Positions 28,272 to 37,025 of a stretch of DNA of 64,000 bases are shown here, in pieces. A program made the translations under genes and the position numbers. Each line of letters starts with the position of its first letter. Within the stretch, counting starts at the first letter, position 1. This stretch comes from Mesorhizobium comanense. GTDB taxonomy: Bacteria > Pseudomonadota > Alphaproteobacteria > Rhizobiales > Rhizobiaceae. The stretch is from assembly GCF_005503535.1 (NCBI RefSeq), contig NZ_SCNN01000023.1, forward strand, positions 28,424-92,423, written 5' to 3'. The notes below the pieces were generated by a model, which was given only the letters and a program-made list of their open reading frames with translations, had not been told where the DNA came from and searched no databases.

Positions 28272-29031
28272 GGTCGTGTCCTTTGGATGGTTGGGGATTG
28301 AGCAGGATGTCGAGGATCTCCGCCTCGAGCGCGCTGGCCCGCGACGAAGCGGCAGCGGTCGGGTCGCGCGGTCGAGGCAGCGGCACGCTGATTTCGCGCA
28401 CGATGCGGGCGGGTCGTGCCGACAGCACATAGATCCGGTCCGACAGGTACAGCGCCTCGCGCACATCATGGGTGATCAGCAGCGCCGTCCAGCGATGGTG
28501 CCGCCACATCTGTTCGAGCCAGCGTTGCAGGGCCGCACGGGTCAGCGCATCGAGAGCGCCGAAAGGCTCATCGAGCAGCAGCATGTCGCGCTCCTGCACC
28601 ACGGTGCGCAGCAGCGCCGCGCGCTGGCGCATGCCGCCCGACAGCTGCGCGGGAAAATGCCGCTCGAAGCCGGCGAGCCCGAACTCGGCGAACAGCGGTG
28701 CGACGCGCGCCCGTGCCGCCTTGCGCCTGACACCTTGCACTTCGAGCCCGAGCGTCGTGTTGTCGATGATGCGCCGCCACGGCATCAGCGCGTCGCGCTG
28801 CGGCATGAAAGCAAAATGCCTGCCATGGTCGTCGAGCGGCGCACCGTCGAAGAGCATCTCGCCATGACCATGCTCGGCGCCCGTCAGTATCTGGAACAGC
28901 GTCGACTTGCCGGCGCCGGAGGGGCCGAGGATCGAGACGAATTCGCCGGCGCCGACATTGAGCGAAATGTCGGCGAGCACGTCGAGCCCGCCAAACGCCT
29001 TGCGCACATGCCGCAGTTCGAGCCGGTTCAT
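28264..29031 (-). CDS. thiZ: Thiamine-precursor ABC transporter ATPase
   Basis: A 255-residue ATPase with Walker A GPSGAGKST, Q-loop, signature LSGGMRQR, Walker B LLLDEPFGALD and H-loop (LITHDVREAL), as in the TauB/SsuB/ThiZ group. It overlaps the permease gene by ATGA and the binding-protein gene by eight bases. It powers uptake of HMP or thiamine derivatives. Confidence 0.88.
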   Translation of the reverse strand: MNRLELRHVRKAFGGLDVLADISLNVGAGEFVSILGPSGAGKSTLFQILTGAEHGHGEMLFDGAPLDDHGRHFAFMPQRDALMPWRRIIDNTTLGLEVQGVRRKAARARVAPLFAEFGLAGFERHFPAQLSGGMRQRAALLRTVVQERDMLLLDEPFGALDALTRAALQRWLEQMWRHHRWTALLITHDVREALYLSDRIYVLSARPARIVREISVPLPRPRDPTAAASSRASALEAEILDILLNPQPSKGHDHD

Positions 29032-29846
29032 TCGCGCGGACCCGTTCCCGGCGGCTCACGGCCGGCACGTTCCCAGGGCATGGCAATACGCTGCAGAAGA
29101 ACCGTCAGCCCGAACAGGCCGAGGGTGAGCCCCGCACTGACGGCAACGGCGGCCAGCACGAGGTCGGGGCGGAAATTGTTCTTGGCGTTGAGCATGTAGA
29201 TACCGAGCCCCTTCGCCGCTCCCGCATATTCGGCGAAGATGGCGCCCACCACGGCATAGGTGATGGAGATCCTGAGCCCGGCGAAGAAATAGGGCAGCGC
29301 CGAGGGCAGCCGGGCCAGCACGAAGACGCGCCAGCGCCCCGCCCCCATGGTGCGCAGCATCTGGCCGATCTCGACCTCGGTCGCCTCATAGCCTTGTACA
29401 AGCGCCACCAGCATCGGGAAAAAGGTGACCAGCGCGACCAGCATGATCTTGGGGGCCAGCCCGAAACCGAACCACAGCACCACCAGGGGCGCGATCGCCA
29501 CCAGCGGCAAGGTCTGGCTGACGATGAAGACAGGAAAGAGTGCGCGCCGCAGCGGTCGAAAAAAATCGACCAGGATTGAGAGCGCGAAGGCCGCGCTGAG
29601 CGAGCAGGCGAAGCCGAGGAGTGTGGCGCGGATGGTGGGGATGGCATTGTCGACCAGCGCTTCGCGATTGAGGATCGCCTGCTCGAAGACGCGCGAGGGC
29701 GCCGGCAGCACCGTCGGCTTGATGCCGGAATGGTTCGCGTAGAGTTCCCATGCCACGAGCAGCAGCCCGACAGACATGACAGCCGGTGCGCACCTGGCGA
29801 AGAAACCCGCGACCCTGCGCGGACGGCTGGATGACGATGAGACCAC
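29028..29846 (-). CDS. thiX: Thiamine-precursor ABC transporter permease
   Basis: A 272-residue permease of the TauC/SsuC/ThiX group with about six membrane segments. The EAA-type loop reads EVEIGQMLRTMGAGRWRVFV. It starts 41 bases after the ykoF stop and is translationally coupled to the ATPase gene downstream. Confidence 0.88.
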   Translation of the reverse strand: MVSSSSSRPRRVAGFFARCAPAVMSVGLLLVAWELYANHSGIKPTVLPAPSRVFEQAILNREALVDNAIPTIRATLLGFACSLSAAFALSILVDFFRPLRRALFPVFIVSQTLPLVAIAPLVVLWFGFGLAPKIMLVALVTFFPMLVALVQGYEATEVEIGQMLRTMGAGRWRVFVLARLPSALPYFFAGLRISITYAVVGAIFAEYAGAAKGLGIYMLNAKNNFRPDLVLAAVAVSAGLTLGLFGLTVLLQRIAMPWERAGREPPGTGPRE

Positions 29847-29887
29847 GATAAGACAACCTTGACGGCGGTCGCGACGGCGCGAACGGT

Positions 29888-30496
29888 TCAGACAGCGGTG
29901 GGGCTGTTGGCGGAAACCGTGACGTCGAGGGTTACGTGCCCTGCACCCGGCCCGAAGCGGCAGAAGGCTTCGTTCAGCGCCGAAAAAATCGAGCCGGCAT
30001 CGCCGCGCAGCTTGGTGCAGAAATTCTTGGAGCGATCATAGACGCCGGACTGCTTCAGGAAGTCGATGCAGCCGTAGATCTCGTCCATATGGTCGCCGGT
30101 GCCCATTACATAGAGCGAAAACTGGGCCGCGGCTGGCTGGCCGGTTGCAGCGGCACCGCGCACGGCGGCAATGGCCGCTTCCTTGCGCGGACCAAGCGGT
30201 CCGACCGGTCCGCCAAGTGTGTCGGTGCGACAGATCGGATCGTCGGGTTCACCGGGACAACCCCGCGAAATGGCGGCCGACAGCACGCAATGCTTGCCGC
30301 TGCGCGCCGCCGCCACGAACAGGTCGCGCAGCGCCGGAAACAGCACCTCGGGCGGCCCCACCAGCAGCGTCGAGATATCGTCGGTCTCGATCCTGAGCCT
30401 GTCGCGCCAGGGATCGAGCGCGCCGAGCGCGCCAAGGATGACGCCGACGAAATCGTCGGACATGGGATATAGGGAAACCTGTGCGCCTGAAAACAT
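29888..30496 (-). CDS. ykoF: YkoF family thiamine/HMP-binding protein
   Basis: A 202-residue protein with two tandem ferredoxin-like repeats: AQVSLYPMSDDF begins the first and AQFSLYVMGTGDHMDEIY the second. This is the YkoF arrangement, which binds thiamine or hydroxymethylpyrimidine in the cytoplasm. The ATG at 30496 is only a few bases past the riboswitch, with GAGGCGGG as ribosome-binding site inside or next to its closing stem, so ligand binding should block translation. Confidence 0.88.
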   Translation of the reverse strand: MFSGAQVSLYPMSDDFVGVILGALGALDPWRDRLRIETDDISTLLVGPPEVLFPALRDLFVAAARSGKHCVLSAAISRGCPGEPDDPICRTDTLGGPVGPLGPRKEAAIAAVRGAAATGQPAAAQFSLYVMGTGDHMDEIYGCIDFLKQSGVYDRSKNFCTKLRGDAGSIFSALNEAFCRFGPGAGHVTLDVTVSANSPTAV

Positions 30497-30502
30497 CGCC
30501 CG

Positions 30503-30595
30503 CCTCGCTCCGCTGGTATTACCCAGATCAGCTTCTAGGGTCTGTGGGCTTGCCGCCCCCGTCTCAGCCCCGACCGTACGGAGCACCCCTGTGGA
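30503..30595 (-). promoter_or_regulatory. TPP riboswitch (thi box)
   Basis: Read leftward, the sequence has CAGGGGTGC, then GGGGCTGAGA, then CCCTAGAAGCTGATCTGGG followed by TAATACCAGCG, the conserved core of the thiamine pyrophosphate riboswitch. GCTCCG and CGGAGC pair to close it. It precedes ykoF and the thiXZY genes and should switch them off when TPP is plentiful, by hiding the nearby ribosome-binding site. Confidence 0.93.
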
Positions 30596-30783
30596 TGCGC
30601 GCGTTAAAGCACCATTCGATCGGCCTGGAAAGTCATTTTTTCAGGAGGCAGCACCAAAAGCGTTGCGCCAGACCCGGGCGACGCACAAGTCGGACGCCAA
30701 CGGCAATGCCACGGCACCGGCCGTGAACGACAAGAACTGCGGCAAGTAATTCCGGGAGAAGAAAAGGGGCAGCCATCCGGCGC

Positions 30784-31779
30784 TTAGCCGTCTTGGCGGT
30801 TGGCGGTCTTTGTCTCGCCGTATAGCCGCATTTCCAGGCGCCCCTTTGGGGAAGACGTCCGCGCGAACATGGCCCTCACCTTCACCAGACGTTTGAGCAG
30901 CCGGTTGTAGGTGAGATACAGGACCCTGCCGTCGGCGAGATCGAATTCCACCGCGCCCCATCGCAGGGTCGGCGCATGCCCCGTGGGCGGACCTAGCCGC
31001 TTGATCTGGAATCCCAGTCTTACCTTGTGTTCTCCCATCTGCAGGTAGATTCCCGGCAGCAATCCGAGCACGTGCCACAAAAGCGTGACGTGCCCGATCG
31101 GCATCGCCGATGAAATCATCGTGTGAACCGGCTCCATCCGAGCCCAGATGAAGTCGCCCTTCGGCTGCGGAACCCCATGCAGCCTCCCCCTGCAATAGGC
31201 AGGCGCCGCCTCGCTCACCAGCATTCGCATCGCGGCCGCCGAGCTGGCGACGAGCGTCTGTTTCGACGTCCAGTCGGCTTCGCTGAATCGCACCTGCCCA
31301 AGAATGTCGCCGTCATCGAAACCGGCGGACATCCTGTGTAGCGTCACGCCGCCATGGGCGGCATGCTGGCCATCGGCCGCAAGGCGATGGAATGGATGAG
31401 GTCCGCGGTAATTCGGCAAAAGCGCCGGATGCAGGTTGACCCCGCCTTGGGGAAAGCGGTCAAGCAGGCTCTGGGGAATGAGGGTTGGGAAGGCATAGCA
31501 GACCAGCACATCGGCGTTGATTTCAGACAGTTGCCGCCCAAGTCCTTCCCAGTCGTAGGGGCGGCCGAACTCGATAAGCCTGACGTCGGCGTTGCCGACA
31601 AACCGTCTGAGCAGCAGCTTGCGCTGCAGCCGCCTGCGGGAATTGCCGATACTGAAACCGGCAGGCCGACGCGGGAAGCCGGGAACGACGACCGCGCCGA
31701 TACGGTTTCCCCCATCGAGCCAGCCGGCCAGCAGCGGGCCGGTGTATTCGGAGATTTCCAGGACAAAAGCAGCGGTAAT
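30784..31779 (-). CDS. Formyltransferase family protein, unusual start codon
   Basis: The formyltransferase domain is clear: VNLHPALLPNYRGPHP holds the catalytic Asn-His pair and GFDDGDILGQ the Asp, as in methionyl-tRNA and sugar-nucleotide formyltransferases. The first standard start is a GTG at 31509 (241 residues), but family-like sequence (TAAFVLEISEYTGPLLAG, VVVPGF) continues in frame to a stop at 31804-31806. In that extension there is no ATG, GTG or TTG; only ATT (31779), ATA (31788) and CTG (31761) are possible. Coordinates assume the ATT. It lies between thiamine genes and msrA; the substrate is unknown. Confidence 0.75.
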   Translation of the reverse strand: MTAAFVLEISEYTGPLLAGWLDGGNRIGAVVVPGFPRRPAGFSIGNSRRRLQRKLLLRRFVGNADVRLIEFGRPYDWEGLGRQLSEINADVLVCYAFPTLIPQSLLDRFPQGGVNLHPALLPNYRGPHPFHRLAADGQHAAHGGVTLHRMSAGFDDGDILGQVRFSEADWTSKQTLVASSAAAMRMLVSEAAPAYCRGRLHGVPQPKGDFIWARMEPVHTMISSAMPIGHVTLLWHVLGLLPGIYLQMGEHKVRLGFQIKRLGPPTGHAPTLRWGAVEFDLADGRVLYLTYNRLLKRLVKVRAMFARTSSPKGRLEMRLYGETKTANRQDG

Positions 31780-31828
31780 CGGTGCTATCTGAAAACTGAC
31801 CTTTCAAATCTGACGTTTTTGGCAATCC

Positions 31829-31853
31829 GGACCGGGAGCATGGCTCCCGGTCC
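31829..31853 (-). terminator. Hairpin downstream of msrA
   Basis: GGACCGGGAG (31829-31838) pairs perfectly with CTCCCGGTCC (31844-31853) around a five-base loop, nine bases beyond the msrA stop. No good U-tract follows on the leftward strand, so it may be a weak terminator or an RNA-stabilising end. Confidence 0.5.
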
Positions 31854-31861
31854 GTCCAGCT

Positions 31862-32380
31862 TTACGAAGCTGCCCTTTCGCGGACCGGTAGCTTCCAGCC
31901 TGGCCTTACGAAATGGCAGGTATAGCCGTTCGGATATTTCTCCAGGTAATCCTGATGTTCGGGCTCGGCCTCCCAGAAGGCGCCGGCCGGCGCCACCTCG
32001 GTGACGACCTTGCCGGGCCAGAGGCCGGAGGCATCGACATCGGCAATCGTATCCTCGGCCACGCGCTTCTGCTCGTCGCTGGTGTAGTAGATCGCCGAGC
32101 GATAGCTCAAGCCGACATCGTTGCCCTGGCGGTTGCGTGTCGTCGGATCGTGGATCTGGAAGAAGAATTCCAAGAGGTCACGGTAGCTGATCCCAGCCGG
32201 ATCGAAGATGATTTCGATGGCCTCGGCATGGGTGCCGTGATTGCGATAGGTGGCGTGAGGCACATCGCCTCCACTGTAGCCGACACGGGTGGAAAGGACT
32301 CCCGGGAAGCGCCGGATCAGATCCTGCATGCCCCAGAAACAGCCGCCGGCAAGCACTGCACGTTCGCTCGAAGTCGCCAT
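31862..32380 (-). CDS. msrA: Peptide-methionine (S)-S-oxide reductase
   Basis: A 172-residue MsrA that repairs oxidised methionine in proteins. The active-site GCFWG (Cys near residue 14) and the family segments TRVGYSGGDVPHATYRNHG and NDVGLSYRSAIYY are present. The ATG at 32380 follows GGGAGACGTGAC; an ATG at 32464 would add 28 residues of unclear value. It is monocistronic. Confidence 0.93.
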   Translation of the reverse strand: MATSSERAVLAGGCFWGMQDLIRRFPGVLSTRVGYSGGDVPHATYRNHGTHAEAIEIIFDPAGISYRDLLEFFFQIHDPTTRNRQGNDVGLSYRSAIYYTSDEQKRVAEDTIADVDASGLWPGKVVTEVAPAGAFWEAEPEHQDYLEKYPNGYTCHFVRPGWKLPVRERAAS

Positions 32381-32543
32381 GTCACGTCTCCCGAAAAGCA
32401 ATTCCAGCTGGCGCCTTGCGCCGGGAACTGCGCTGACAAAATTGGATTTCCCATAAATGGGCATTGTTGCCTGTTTCGTCCAGCCACCTGAACGACAGCG
32501 CAGGGATCAGGCATCAAGTCAGCGTCGGCGTGAAGCGTGCGCT

Positions 32544-34112
32544 CTAATCCCTGGCATGCCTGGTCCGGCTGTCTAACGGCAGCGGCAGATGCCGCGTGCC
32601 CGGTGGAATGACGGCAAAGCTCACCAGAACCGGCGGCGCCTTGAGAGACCAGTTGAAGGGAACCGTCTTGACCGGGAGGTCGCCTACCCAGGCCCGCAGC
32701 TGCGAGGGCACCTCGGGGCCTCTCCAGATCAGCAGCATGCCGTTGTCATAGAGGCGCTGCCTTGTGATCCAGGGCGCGAAACGCGTGTTGAGATCGGTAA
32801 AGATCGAGGGCTTGTCAGAGGCATTGAGGCCGGCCAGCATGGCCAGGTTGGTATCGCCGCCGACAATGTCGAGCCGGCCAGGCACCACCGCGTGCCACAC
32901 TGCCTCGGCCTCTTGCGAAATCGGCCGGGCCGGCCAGCAGACGGCATCCATGCGGCCGCGCAGATTGCAACCCGTCCAGCGCAGCGCCGCATAGGCGCTT
33001 GAGACGGCGACAATGAAGAAGAGCGCACAGACCACAAGCCTTCGCATCTCGGCGACGCCAAGCCGGTGACCGAAGAAGGCAAGCACCACGACGCCGACGA
33101 GATTGTACATCGGCGCGCCCCAGGCTTCGCCCGTGCCGGTGAACAAGGACGCCACCATGATCAGGGCAGGAGGACCAAGCCCCATCCACACCAGGTAGAC
33201 CAGAATGCGGCGCTCGACGGGTGTTTCGGGAGCCGGAGAGCGCCTTAGCAGCCCCGATATCGCCAACACCACGAAGAAGCCGGCGAGCCCGGCCATCTGC
33301 ACGCCGATGTAGTAGAGACGCGCGCGGTGCGCGCTCACCCACTGGTCGCGATCCGCGAAATAGGTCAGCGGCAGGAAATCGATGCGGTACAGCTCGATGG
33401 CCAGTGGCGCCGCCACGGCAACAAAGACGGCAAGGCCGAGCCATGGCCACGGGGTCGCCAGCCGGCTGCGCGCACGCGCGTCCGACAGAAGCCAGAGAGC
33501 GCCGAAGGCAAGCAGCAGACCGGTCGAGAACTTTGCGTAGAGCCCAACGCCTGACACCAGCCCGAGCGCCAGCCACCAGCCCGGGCCGTCACCGCGGCCG
33601 GCGCGCCAGAGCAGCCAGCATATGGCTGCCCAGAAAGGCATCTGGGCATAGTCATGATTGAATTGCACGGTCGGCCAGCCGAAGAAATAGATCGACGGCA
33701 TGAAGAGAACAGCGGCAATCGCACGGCGTGGGCCGAGCATGTCGCGCGCCAGCAGGTAGACGAGGACGAAGGTGGTCGTCACCGTGAGTTGGGACAGCAG
33801 ATATTGCGGCCAGCGGAAAGAGCCTGTCAAAAGATGGCTGGTTTCGAGCAGCCAACCGGGAAGCTGCGGGTGCTTGTAGGTCAGAAGCACCCATTCGCGG
33901 CCCCACATGAAACCCTCCACGACATCGCCCGGAGGTGCGGGGTTGATAAGCGCCGGCGCCAGCGTCCAGCACACTATCTGCGCAAGGCACAGAAGCGCCA
34001 ACAGCCGCCAGGGATGACGAAGCAGGGCCGACCAGGCTGGCGAGGGATTCAAACCCGGGGCAGGTAAACCTGCCGGCACCCAACGATCCATGGAGTCATC
34101 TATTCCCGCCAT
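32544..34112 (-). CDS. Glycosyltransferase family 39-like membrane protein
   Basis: A 522-residue protein with about ten or more membrane segments and an early periplasmic DVVEGFMWGREWVLLTYKHP loop. It matches the ArnT/PMT_2 layout of lipid-linked sugar transferases, which use polyprenyl-phosphate sugars to modify lipids or polysaccharides. The soluble C-terminal ~130 residues follow the usual pattern. The acceptor is unknown. Confidence 0.85.
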   Translation of the reverse strand: MAGIDDSMDRWVPAGLPAPGLNPSPAWSALLRHPWRLLALLCLAQIVCWTLAPALINPAPPGDVVEGFMWGREWVLLTYKHPQLPGWLLETSHLLTGSFRWPQYLLSQLTVTTTFVLVYLLARDMLGPRRAIAAVLFMPSIYFFGWPTVQFNHDYAQMPFWAAICWLLWRAGRGDGPGWWLALGLVSGVGLYAKFSTGLLLAFGALWLLSDARARSRLATPWPWLGLAVFVAVAAPLAIELYRIDFLPLTYFADRDQWVSAHRARLYYIGVQMAGLAGFFVVLAISGLLRRSPAPETPVERRILVYLVWMGLGPPALIMVASLFTGTGEAWGAPMYNLVGVVVLAFFGHRLGVAEMRRLVVCALFFIVAVSSAYAALRWTGCNLRGRMDAVCWPARPISQEAEAVWHAVVPGRLDIVGGDTNLAMLAGLNASDKPSIFTDLNTRFAPWITRQRLYDNGMLLIWRGPEVPSQLRAWVGDLPVKTVPFNWSLKAPPVLVSFAVIPPGTRHLPLPLDSRTRHARD

Positions 34113-34291
34113 GCGGCGCTTTAATCACATCGTCCGGTTTTCCGAACAGCCCCAAACGCCGAAACTTACAAAAAAGTATACTTGCGCGCCATTGCATAAC
34201 CAAGATTGGACGGGAATTTCATGCCGCGTTTCCCTCCCCCAAGGCAGAACTGGGCGCAAAATCCGGTTGGCCTGAACATCCCGGACATCCG

Positions 34292-34999
34292 ATGCGTCAC
34301 CAGCATGCCATCATCCACCACCGCGCACTCGACTTCTGGCTGGCGCGCGGCGCCGTCCTGGTCATCATCTGCCTGCAGCTTTTGGTCATCAACGATCTTT
34401 CGTTCGGTCCCCGCTGGTTGGCGCCGGCAATCGAGGCGGCGCTGCTGGTGCCGCTGTCCGTCGCGACAGCCTGGACACAAGTCGCCACCCAGAAGGCTTT
34501 CGAGGAAGAGCACTGGCATCTGGTCGGCCGCTTTCGCGTGATGATCCGCAGGACGGCGCTGGTCATGACCGGTGTCGTCAGCGTCATGAACTGCGGTTCG
34601 CTGGTGTTCCTGGTGCGCGCCTTGCTCGCCGGCCATGCCGGTTCGAGCGGCCAGACCCTGCTGGTCGACGCGCTCAACATCTGGGTCACCAATGTCATCG
34701 TCTTCGCCCTCTGGTTCTGGAGCACCGACCGCGGCGGGCCGCCGACCTGCGGCCTCGTCAAGCGCGCTCAGGCTGATTTCCTGTTTCCGCAGATGACGCT
34801 CAACGACCGCGAGATCCGGGACTGGCTGCCTGGGTTCGTCGACTACGTCTTCCTCGCCTTCACCAATGCGACGGCGTTCTCGCCGACCGACACCATGCCG
34901 CTTTCGCAGCGCGCCAAGCTTCTGATGATGGCCGAGGCGCTGATCTCCCTGCTGACGATCGCGCTGGTCGCGGCCCGGGCCGTCAACATCCTGGCATAG
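34292..34999 (+). CDS. Hypothetical membrane protein (DUF1345-like)
   Basis: A 235-residue integral membrane protein with about four hydrophobic segments. The C-terminal FTNATAFSPTDTMPLSQRAK followed by a final helix ending VAARAVNILA resembles a widespread bacterial membrane family I associate with DUF1345; some are compared with ion channels. The start at 34292 is the first reasonable ATG. It is transcribed in the same direction as the amine oxidase 60 bases downstream. Confidence 0.7.
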   Translation: MRHQHAIIHHRALDFWLARGAVLVIICLQLLVINDLSFGPRWLAPAIEAALLVPLSVATAWTQVATQKAFEEEHWHLVGRFRVMIRRTALVMTGVVSVMNCGSLVFLVRALLAGHAGSSGQTLLVDALNIWVTNVIVFALWFWSTDRGGPPTCGLVKRAQADFLFPQMTLNDREIRDWLPGFVDYVFLAFTNATAFSPTDTMPLSQRAKLLMMAEALISLLTIALVAARAVNILA

Positions 35000-35058
35000 G
35001 ACGAACCACCCTGGGCCTTGCCAAGCCGGTCCATTGAAGCAAAGTAGCTTCCTGCCGG

Positions 35059-36486
35059 GTGGCTGGGACTTCGCTTGGGGGCCAGGTGGAAACGGACGTT
35101 GCGATCGTCGGCGGCGGCATTGCCGGCCTCTACGCCGCCTGGCGGCTCGCCGGCGCTGGCGGGAGGCGGATAAAGCTGTTCGAGGCATCGGGGCGGCTCG
35201 GAGGCCGCATTCATACGCTTTATCCTGCGCCGGGCCTGACAGTCGAACTCGGTGCGCAATCGATCCGGGACGACCATCATCTTCTCATCCGGCTGCTGCA
35301 GGATCTGGGCATCGCGATGCGTGCCGAGCAAAAGGATGACGGCGCGGGCCTTGTTCACTTGCGCGGCCGCACACGCTCGCACGCCGAGATCGGCAAGGCG
35401 CGGCTGCGCCGCCCCTTCGCCTATGATGTCACGGTGAGCCTCCAGCGCGGCGGCCCCGGCCGGTTGCTGCGAAAGGCCCAGCGCAAAGCGACGGACTTCG
35501 AAGGGCTTGCCGGAGAGCTCGGGCCTCGCCTGTCGCAACTGCTGAGCCCGCAGGAGATGGCCTATCTGGCGGACCGTTCGGGTTACGGTTTCTGGACCTC
35601 ACCGGTCAACGCCGACGCGGTGCTCGGCTGGGCAGAACAAAGTCTGTTCAAGGGCTCGCACCAGATGTTCGACGTTCCCTCCGGCATGTCCTGCGTGACC
35701 GATGCGCTGGCGGCGGCCGCGCACGACAAGGGCGTGGACATCGCTACCGACTGTCCCCTCCTCGACCTGGCCATTGATGCCGGTGGCGCGATCACACTGG
35801 GCTTTGGCGGGCGTCGGCCACCGGTCCGGGCGGGGAGCGTGATCCTGGCGCTTCCCAAGGTCGCCATTGCCGGCCTTGGCGGCTTCAACCGCCTCGATAC
35901 TGTCCGTGCGTTGCTTGCCGCGGTCGATGCCTGGCCGGTGGTGACCTCAGCCATCCTCTATCCGGACTGCTGGTGGACACATGCGGGCTTCCGCACCGCG
36001 ATCGCGGTGACCGACCTGCCGCTCGGAATGGTCAGGCATTTCGGTGCCGAGGACCGGCCGCAACACCGCGGCATCGGTGCGCTCGCCATGTTCGCCGACG
36101 GTGAACGTGGCGCCTTCTGGCGCGGGCGGTCGCTTCCGGATGGCGCATGGCTGGCGTCCGACGATCCCGCCATGGCCGAAATCCGTCGCATGGTCGAGAC
36201 GGTCTACCGGCCGAAATTGCGGCGCGCGCCTCCGCTTCCCCTGAAAGCCATGATCCGCGACTGGGCCGCCGCCCCGTTCGGCGGCGCCTTCCATCTGTGG
36301 GCGGCCGGCAGCAAGCCCGATGAGGCCGCCGCACTAGCCCTGCGTCCGGTTGCCGGTGCACCCATTCATGTCTGCGGCGAGGCATGGTCACCGAGGCAGG
36401 CATGGATCGAGGGCGCGCTGGAAACAGCCGAGAGCGTATTGCATCGCTATTTCCGGCTACCCGGACTGCTTGACGGGATCCCATGA
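35059..36486 (+). CDS. Flavin-containing amine oxidase family protein
   Basis: A 475-residue FAD enzyme of the monoamine-oxidase superfamily. The N-terminal dinucleotide motif VGGGIAGLYAAWRL (residues ~15-28) is followed by a glycine-rich GRLGGRI, and the C-terminal FAD segment reads CGEAWSPRQAWIEGALETAE. It would oxidise an amine or a related substrate with oxygen. Translation starts at a GTG with a poor ribosome-binding site. It is convergent with a RiPP-like peptide gene across a shared terminator. Confidence 0.85.
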   Translation: MAGTSLGGQVETDVAIVGGGIAGLYAAWRLAGAGGRRIKLFEASGRLGGRIHTLYPAPGLTVELGAQSIRDDHHLLIRLLQDLGIAMRAEQKDDGAGLVHLRGRTRSHAEIGKARLRRPFAYDVTVSLQRGGPGRLLRKAQRKATDFEGLAGELGPRLSQLLSPQEMAYLADRSGYGFWTSPVNADAVLGWAEQSLFKGSHQMFDVPSGMSCVTDALAAAAHDKGVDIATDCPLLDLAIDAGGAITLGFGGRRPPVRAGSVILALPKVAIAGLGGFNRLDTVRALLAAVDAWPVVTSAILYPDCWWTHAGFRTAIAVTDLPLGMVRHFGAEDRPQHRGIGALAMFADGERGAFWRGRSLPDGAWLASDDPAMAEIRRMVETVYRPKLRRAPPLPLKAMIRDWAAAPFGGAFHLWAAGSKPDEAAALALRPVAGAPIHVCGEAWSPRQAWIEGALETAESVLHRYFRLPGLLDGIP

Positions 36487-36513
36487 TGGAAACGACCGCC
36501 AGCCAAAAAGAAG

Positions 36514-36547
36514 AAAGGCCCGCCGCCCAGTCGGGCGGCGGGCCTTT
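36514..36547. terminator. Bidirectional rho-independent terminator
   Basis: A perfect 15-base stem (AAAGGCCCGCCGCCC at 36514-36528 with its complement at 36533-36547) has a four-base loop. Rightward it ends in TTTGC, serving the amine oxidase gene; leftward it runs into TTCTTTTTGG, serving the peptide gene at 36601-36699. Confidence 0.85.
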
Positions 36548-36600
36548 GCAATGAGATGAGGGATTCGGATCTCAGGCCGGTTGGACCTGAGATCATCTCT

Positions 36601-36699
36601 CTAGGCGCTGCTGGTACCGGACACGGTGACCGCCGCGACGACGGCGGAAAGTTTTTCGCGGCGAAGCAGCGTCGGTTTTTCGTATGTCTTTCTGGTCAT
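36601..36699 (-). CDS. RiPP-precursor-like 32-residue peptide
   Basis: An ATG at 36699 behind AAGGGG opens a 32-residue frame. The leader part carries Y6-E-K-P9-T-L11 followed by R-R-E-K-L-S-A-V, which matches the YxxPxL motif recognised by RiPP recognition elements and the precursor peptides annotated as putative RiPPs in Mesorhizobium relatives. The C-terminal core VAAVTVSGTSSA has no Asp or Glu, so it is not a standard lasso peptide. No B, C or other tailoring gene is adjacent. A strong terminator follows it. Confidence 0.6.
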   Translation of the reverse strand: MTRKTYEKPTLLRREKLSAVVAAVTVSGTSSA

Positions 36700-37025
36700 G
36701 ATCCCCTTGTCCAATGTCGAAAGCCAAGCCCCTGTCGCGGTCGGAACACAGGATATATTGCGATGGCGGCGATGGTGTCCGAGACATGCAGGATCGGTCT
36801 GGTTCGTCAAACAGGCCTGCGGCGGATGGTCTGAATTGCCCGCTCCTGTCCGCACTTGCCCGCTCACCGTCTTCGGTTCGGACCGCCGGAGCCACTCCAG
36901 CGAACATGGCACCGCGTCCGTGCGAATCGCTTGATGGCGCGCTGCCATCGCGCCTCGACGCCAAACGCGAAATAGCCCGCCCGGCGAACCGGAGCGGGCT
37001 ATTTGGGTTGCCCTGTTGGCTGGAT
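36700..37025. other. Intergenic region with terminator
   Basis: A 326-base gap between the RiPP-like peptide and the small secreted protein, both leftward. It ends in a terminator hairpin (36970-37004); the rest should hold the promoter of the peptide gene. No other coding sequence is supported. Confidence 0.5.
36970..37004 (-). terminator. Terminator of the small secreted protein gene
   Basis: AAATAGCCCGC (36970-36980) pairs perfectly with GCGGGCTATTT (36994-37004), 22 bases past the stop of the leftward gene. An inner CCGG/CCGG pair extends the fold. Confidence 0.75.

Noticed and set aside
36601..36699. Lasso peptide precursor
   Set aside because: The YxxPxL leader fits, but there is no Asp or Glu in the core and no B/C maturation genes nearby; kept only as a RiPP-precursor-like peptide.
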